In this document: positions 60,486 through 64,000 of the stretch, piece after piece | How positions within the stretch are numbered: position 1 is the stretch's first letter | Layout of the letters: each line of letters begins with the position of its first letter | Source: Brevibacillus_H ginsengisoli | GTDB lineage: Bacteria > Bacillota > Bacilli > Brevibacillales > Brevibacillaceae | DNA: 64,000 nucleotides | Direction: 5' to 3' | NCBI RefSeq assembly: GCF_050113715.1 | Contig: NZ_JBNJQR010000007.1 | Coordinates: 62,001 to 126,000 of the forward strand | The notes under the pieces: generated by a model | What the model was told of the DNA's origin: nothing | The model's input: only the letters and a program-made list of their open reading frames with translations | Databases searched by the model: none | Translations under genes and position numbers: made by a program

Positions 60486-62243
60486 TCAGGATCGACTGTT
60501 ACATTCACCTTCCTCCAAAAACGCTTCAGTGCTATTCGCAAATTTCGCACATTCTTTAAAGGCATAATGCTTGCAACCGATACACTTGTCTCGATCAATA
60601 TGTTGCAGGGCGTACAGGATGGCATCCCCCGCATAGTGGAAGAAGTGATCCGCGCCTATTTTGTGATACAGACCCGTTTTCAACAGTACTTCTTTGGGTT
60701 GCGGACGAATCCCTGAAACGAGAACAACTCCCCCATGCCGTTGAAAATGCTCTACAATACTGGCAAAATGCGATTCACCTGTTGTATCCATAAAAGGAAC
60801 CTTACTCATCCGAAGCAACAAGATTCTCGGTTTATAGGCGATGGTCTGCATGATGGTATGTTCGAACGTTGTAGCAGCCCCAAAAAACAGGGCTCCCTCT
60901 ACATTATAAATGCTAATTTGTGGACAGTCATGTGTGTCTGTAACCATATGGGTTTCAATTTTATCATGTCGGTCATCCAGAGTCGGCAACGCTTTGACAG
61001 TAACCATAATTTCGCTCATCCGTTTGGTGAACAAGATGACAGCCATGAACAGCCCAACCTCTACGGCTGTGGTCAAATTGACAAAAACAGTCAGGAGAAA
61101 CGTCACCAAGAGGACAAGCGAATCACTTGTCTTGGTTTTAAGAATATGAAAAAACTCGACGCGCTCACTCATGTTCCAGGCTACAAGCATCAGGATGGGA
61201 GCCATGCTGGCCAAAGGAATTTTGGATGCGTAAGGCGCACATATCACCAAAATGAGTAAAACCACAATCCCATGAATAATCCCCGAAATAGGCGAGGTTG
61301 CTCCGTTTTTAATATTCGTGGCGGTCCGGGCAATCGCTCCTGTCGCTGGAATTCCCCCGAACAGAGGAGTTACGATATTGGCAATCCCCTGACCAATCAA
61401 CTCTCGATTACTGTTATGCTTGCTGTTGGTCATCCCGTCGGCCACAACAGCCGACAACAGCGACTCGATTCCCCCCAGCATCGCAATGGTAAAAGCGGGA
61501 CGTATGAGATTCTGGATCGTCTCCCAGGACAAGCTTGGAAACTGCAAATGAGGCAGCGTGCTCGGAATCATCCCGTATGCGCTTTGAATCGTAGGCACGT
61601 GACTCGGATAAAACAACAAGGCAACCACGGTGGAGACCGTTAAACCGATCAATGATCCAGGAACCTTGGGAAATAGCTTCGGTGTCAAAAGAAGAATGAC
61701 CAGACAAATCGAAGCGGTAATGACGCTGTAAATATCAATCGTACCAATCCTCAACCAGAGTTCATGCATATTATCTATAAATGACTCATGCCTAACGACA
61801 CCCTTTAAACCGAGGAAGCTAGCAATCTGCCCAGCAAAAATCGTGACGGCAATACCCGTGGTAAATCCAATAGTAACGGGACGGGGAATGAATTTGATAA
61901 AAGATCCCAATCGAAATATCCCCATGAGGAAAAGCATGATCCCAGCCAACATCCCCGCGATTAACAGATTCTCATACCCGTAGGTAGCCACAATCGCGAA
62001 CAAGATTGGAATGAACGCCCCGGTTGGTCCACCGATTTGATACTTGGAACCGCCGCAAAGCGAGATCAGAATCCCTGCAACGATGGTGGTATAAATCCCT
62101 TTCTCCGGTGTCACGCCCGAAGCAATAGCGAAAGCCATCCCTAGAGGAATGGCGATAATCCCCACGATTAAACCGGAGATCAGATCCTTTCGTAGGTTGG
62201 CGGCGGAATAGCCCTTAAATCTCCATGTTCGTAATGACTCCAT
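60486..62243 (-). CDS. SulP-family anion transporter with STAS domain and Cys tail
   Basis: A 585-residue protein. The core starts SGLIVGIIAIPLGMAFAIAS GV, GGSKYQIGGPTGAFIP and SIGPTGA-type helices follow, and a STAS domain covers about 430-545 (LLLRMSKVPFMDTTGESHFA). The C-terminus carries four cysteines, DKCIGCKHYAFKECAKF then EEGEC, an unusual extra. It could carry sulfate, bicarbonate or another anion. ATG at 62243 has AGAAGG upstream; a 47-residue longer frame lacks a site. First gene of a two-gene operon with ArsR. Confidence 0.88.
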   Translation of the reverse strand: MESLRTWRFKGYSAANLRKDLISGLIVGIIAIPLGMAFAIASGVTPEKGIYTTIVAGILISLCGGSKYQIGGPTGAFIPILFAIVATYGYENLLIAGMLAGIMLFLMGIFRLGSFIKFIPRPVTIGFTTGIAVTIFAGQIASFLGLKGVVRHESFIDNMHELWLRIGTIDIYSVITASICLVILLLTPKLFPKVPGSLIGLTVSTVVALLFYPSHVPTIQSAYGMIPSTLPHLQFPSLSWETIQNLIRPAFTIAMLGGIESLLSAVVADGMTNSKHNSNRELIGQGIANIVTPLFGGIPATGAIARTATNIKNGATSPISGIIHGIVVLLILVICAPYASKIPLASMAPILMLVAWNMSERVEFFHILKTKTSDSLVLLVTFLLTVFVNLTTAVEVGLFMAVILFTKRMSEIMVTVKALPTLDDRHDKIETHMVTDTHDCPQISIYNVEGALFFGAATTFEHTIMQTIAYKPRILLLRMSKVPFMDTTGESHFASIVEHFQRHGGVVLVSGIRPQPKEVLLKTGLYHKIGADHFFHYAGDAILYALQHIDRDKCIGCKHYAFKECAKFANSTEAFLEEGECNSRS

Positions 62244-62303
62244 GATTCGCCCTTCTTTTCTGACAGTAGTATTCGTATCTCTGATTATTTGAATATACAT
62301 AAC

Positions 62304-62332
62304 ATCATAATTGCGCTTGCTGGAACCGTCAA
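62304..62332 (-). promoter_or_regulatory. Sigma-A promoter of SulP
   Basis: Minus strand TTGACG, 17-base spacer, TATGAT, with about 60 bases to the ATG. Both boxes are good. Confidence 0.65.
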
Positions 62333-62449
62333 TGGGTGAATTTGTCATGAATTTGATGTCACTATTTTTGCCGAGACCCACCATATTTTGCCGCCATCCG
62401 AGCGTGTTTAATCACGTTTTTCTTGTAAACTATCCAAGCTATCGGAAAT

Positions 62450-62483
62450 AAAAAAACCGGCTTTCTCCTAGAAGAAAACCGGC
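62450..62483 (-). terminator. Terminator of the monooxygenase gene
   Basis: Minus strand CCGG..CCGG with TTTTCTTC/GAGAAAG inner pairing, followed by a T-run. Confidence 0.7.
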
Positions 62484-62509
62484 AGGCAACCCGCAACCAG
62501 TCATTGCAC

Positions 62510-63301
62510 TTAAAATAGACCTTCCGCTATCCGAGCCGTATCCTCTAACCCGCTTTCTCCCGCTATCACAAATAAATCGATACCGTTAGTGACGTATTCT
62601 TTGATCGTCTCCCTCACTTCTGAAGCTTGGCTATCCGGTGACAAATCGAGACAAATAGCGATTTGTGCCTCTTTTCCATTGGCTCGAGCGAGGTTTTGCA
62701 ACGCTTGTATCTTCGCTTCACCTAAGGCTAGAGTCGTTTGTTCAATCATGTAGATATCCGCATATTCAGCTGCTATTTTAAGTTCAGCATCGGACGACGA
62801 GCTATTCATAACAACAGGAGGATATGGTTCTTGTGTAGCGGCGTACAGCAGTTTCCCTCGTTCCTGAATGTATTGTCCTTTGTAATCCACAATTTCGCCG
62901 TTCATCATCTTTTGCCAAACCGCCAGGTATTCGCGCGTATATTCCTCAAGCGCGTCTGGATCCAGCTCGAAGCTCTCCTCCCCTATCATCACAGGGTTTG
63001 TGCCGGCAACCACATTGACCAGGACACGCCCGACAGACATGCGATCAAATGCGGCGATCAATCTCCCCGCCATTTTGGGCGAAATTTTCGCCGGGTCGAT
63101 ATCAACGAGAAAGCGTAATTTTTTCGTAACCGCCACAATGGAAGAAGCGATTGCAATCGTTTCATCTTCCGTAAGCCCGGCTGGCAAATGAACGCCATAA
63201 TACCCAAGCTCTTCTAAACTTTGGGCGAATTGCGCCAATTGATTATCCGAATTTTTATTAGCAGAACCATCTCCTGATTGTACCGACCAAATCACCTTCA
63301 T
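62510..63301 (-). CDS. Short SsuD-like LLM-class flavin monooxygenase
   Basis: A 263-residue TIM-barrel protein. FLVDIDPAKISPKMAGRLIA AFDRMSVGRVLVNVVAGTNP matches the FMN-binding part of SsuD, and YPPVVMNSSSSDAELKIAAE the next core part. Standard SsuD has about 370-380 residues. The shortage lies around the region before DLFVIAG, where the long insertion loop of SsuD appears lost. Sulfonate use is only one possibility. Next gene upstream is an oligopeptide ATPase fragment. Confidence 0.82.
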   Translation of the reverse strand: MKVIWSVQSGDGSANKNSDNQLAQFAQSLEELGYYGVHLPAGLTEDETIAIASSIVAVTKKLRFLVDIDPAKISPKMAGRLIAAFDRMSVGRVLVNVVAGTNPVMIGEESFELDPDALEEYTREYLAVWQKMMNGEIVDYKGQYIQERGKLLYAATQEPYPPVVMNSSSSDAELKIAAEYADIYMIEQTTLALGEAKIQALQNLARANGKEAQIAICLDLSPDSQASEVRETIKEYVTNGIDLFVIAGESGLEDTARIAEGLF

Positions 63302-63361
63302 GACCTTGAACCTCCTTTTGTCCTCGAAAAATTGGTTATCCTCAAGCCTATGGCATACTTC

Positions 63362-64000
63362 TTACACCAAATGACAAGCTACATAATGCTCATTCCCCAT
63401 GTCTCGATACTGCGGGCTCTGCTCACGGCAGATGTCTGTCGCCAAAGGGCATCGCGTATGAAACTTGCAACCGCTTGGAGGATTGGCTGGATTGGGAATA
63501 TCGCCCTTCAAAATGATCCGCTCCCGCTTAAGCGTAGGATCGGGAATCGGAACCGCCGACAAAAGTGCTTGGGTATAGGGATGCAGCGGGCGGTTAAACA
63601 ACTCGTCTTTTGATGCCATCTCGACAAGTGAGCCCAAATACATCACCCCGATTTTGGAGCACAGATGCTCGACCACGCTCAAATCGTGGGAGATGAACAA
63701 GTAGGTCAACCCTTTTTGATCCTGCAAATCGCTCAACAAATTAATAATTTGCGCTTGCATTGAAACATCCAACGCCGATACAGGTTCATCCGCTACTATA
63801 AACTCGGGATTCAGAATAATTGCCCTGGCAATACCAATGCGCTGCCTTTGTCCGCCAGAGAATTCATGAGGAAAACGGTCGATATAGCTTGGAGAAATCC
63901 CGCAGATAGACATGACTTCCTGCACCCGTTCACGCACCTCTGCGCGAGAAACCATACCATGATCGAGCAACGCTTCCCCGATGGCTTCCCCTACACGCAG
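63362..64000 (-). CDS. Oligopeptide/dipeptide ABC transporter ATPase (OppF-type), C-terminal part
   Basis: The C-terminal 212 residues of an ATPase cut by the window end. The frame is open through to 64000 (LRVGEAIGEALLDHG). It has the signature FSGGQRQRIGIARAI, Walker B EFIVADEPVSALDVSMQAQI, ISHDLSVVEH and the Cys-rich oligopeptide tail CKFHTRCPLATDICR that binds a Fe-S or metal site in DppD/DppF families. The Walker A lies outside the window. The neighbouring genes of its operon are not visible. Confidence 0.92.
   Translation of the reverse strand: MRVGEAIGEALLDHGMVSRAEVRERVQEVMSICGISPSYIDRFPHEFSGGQRQRIGIARAIILNPEFIVADEPVSALDVSMQAQIINLLSDLQDQKGLTYLFISHDLSVVEHLCSKIGVMYLGSLVEMASKDELFNRPLHPYTQALLSAVPIPDPTLKRERIILKGDIPNPANPPSGCKFHTRCPLATDICREQSPQYRDMGNEHYVACHLV

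Noticed and set aside
1..64000. Search for tRNA, rRNA, CRISPR, prophage and transposase genes
   Set aside because: None recognised on either strand by eye.

Overview
The window looks like chromosome from a spore-forming, moderately AT-rich Firmicute, most likely Brevibacillus or a close Paenibacillaceae relative. The pointers are Shine-Dalgarno sites of the GGAGG type, a complete gerA-type germination operon, a pdaA-like spore-cortex deacetylase, a YozQ-like small protein, and the general protein style. The species call is inference; no rRNA or marker gene is present.

Layout. 1-1.3 kb: start of a lipoprotein gene, a long intergenic repeat, and a cupin protein with an Asn/Trp/Tyr-rich N-terminus. 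1.4-5.6 kb: a DASS anion symporter divergent from a CitA/DcuS-CitB/DcuR-type two-component system. 5.6-8.3 kb: a two-subunit 2-oxoacid:ferredoxin oxidoreductase. 8.5-10.8 kb: a membrane chemotaxis transducer translationally coupled to a GNAT-type acyltransferase, preceded by a possible 33-residue peptide. 10.9-19.2 kb: a nine-gene operon, TetR - acyl-CoA ligase - MaoC hydratase - KAS III-like enzyme - complete branched-chain-amino-acid-type ABC importer, with a nested palindromic operator in front of tetR. 19.7-29.9 kb: a full uptake [NiFe]-hydrogenase operon (small and large subunits, cytochrome b, protease, a zinc-ribbon protein, hypA-B-F-C-D-E). 30-35.4 kb: small proteins, a PAS histidine kinase, VOC and YdeI proteins, and an ECF41-like sigma factor with a carboxymuconolactone-decarboxylase-like partner. 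35.4-39.6 kb: ribD-ribE-ribBA-ribH behind two complete FMN riboswitches in tandem, each with its own terminator. 39.5-49.5 kb: CGNR regulator, DinB protein, OppA-type binding protein, a CoA-disulfide reductase/rhodanese/TusA/DsrE-like fusion, an ECF sigma/anti-sigma pair, a MerR-thioredoxin operon and pdaA. 49.5-54.7 kb: SgrR-type regulator divergent from an MFS exporter, a YdcZ-type transporter, and an ArsR-type regulator divergent from a flavin reductase across a perfect palindrome. 54.7-60 kb: germination operon with two B subunits and a small two-helix protein. 60-64 kb: SulP transporter with its ArsR-type partner, a short SsuD-like flavin monooxygenase, and the C-terminal part of an oligopeptide ABC ATPase.

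Most genes lie on the minus strand in tight operons with overlapping starts and stops. No tRNA, rRNA, CRISPR array, transposase or prophage gene was seen.

The most unusual non-coding structure is a dispersed intergenic repeat: two long, folded copies (218-430 and 19323-19563) and three partial ones (8427-8487, 30238-30280, 38987-39002). All have the same orientation. The long copies have near-perfect terminal inverted repeats, and every copy that keeps the right end is followed at once by a hairpin. The tandem FMN riboswitch is the clearest regulatory novelty.
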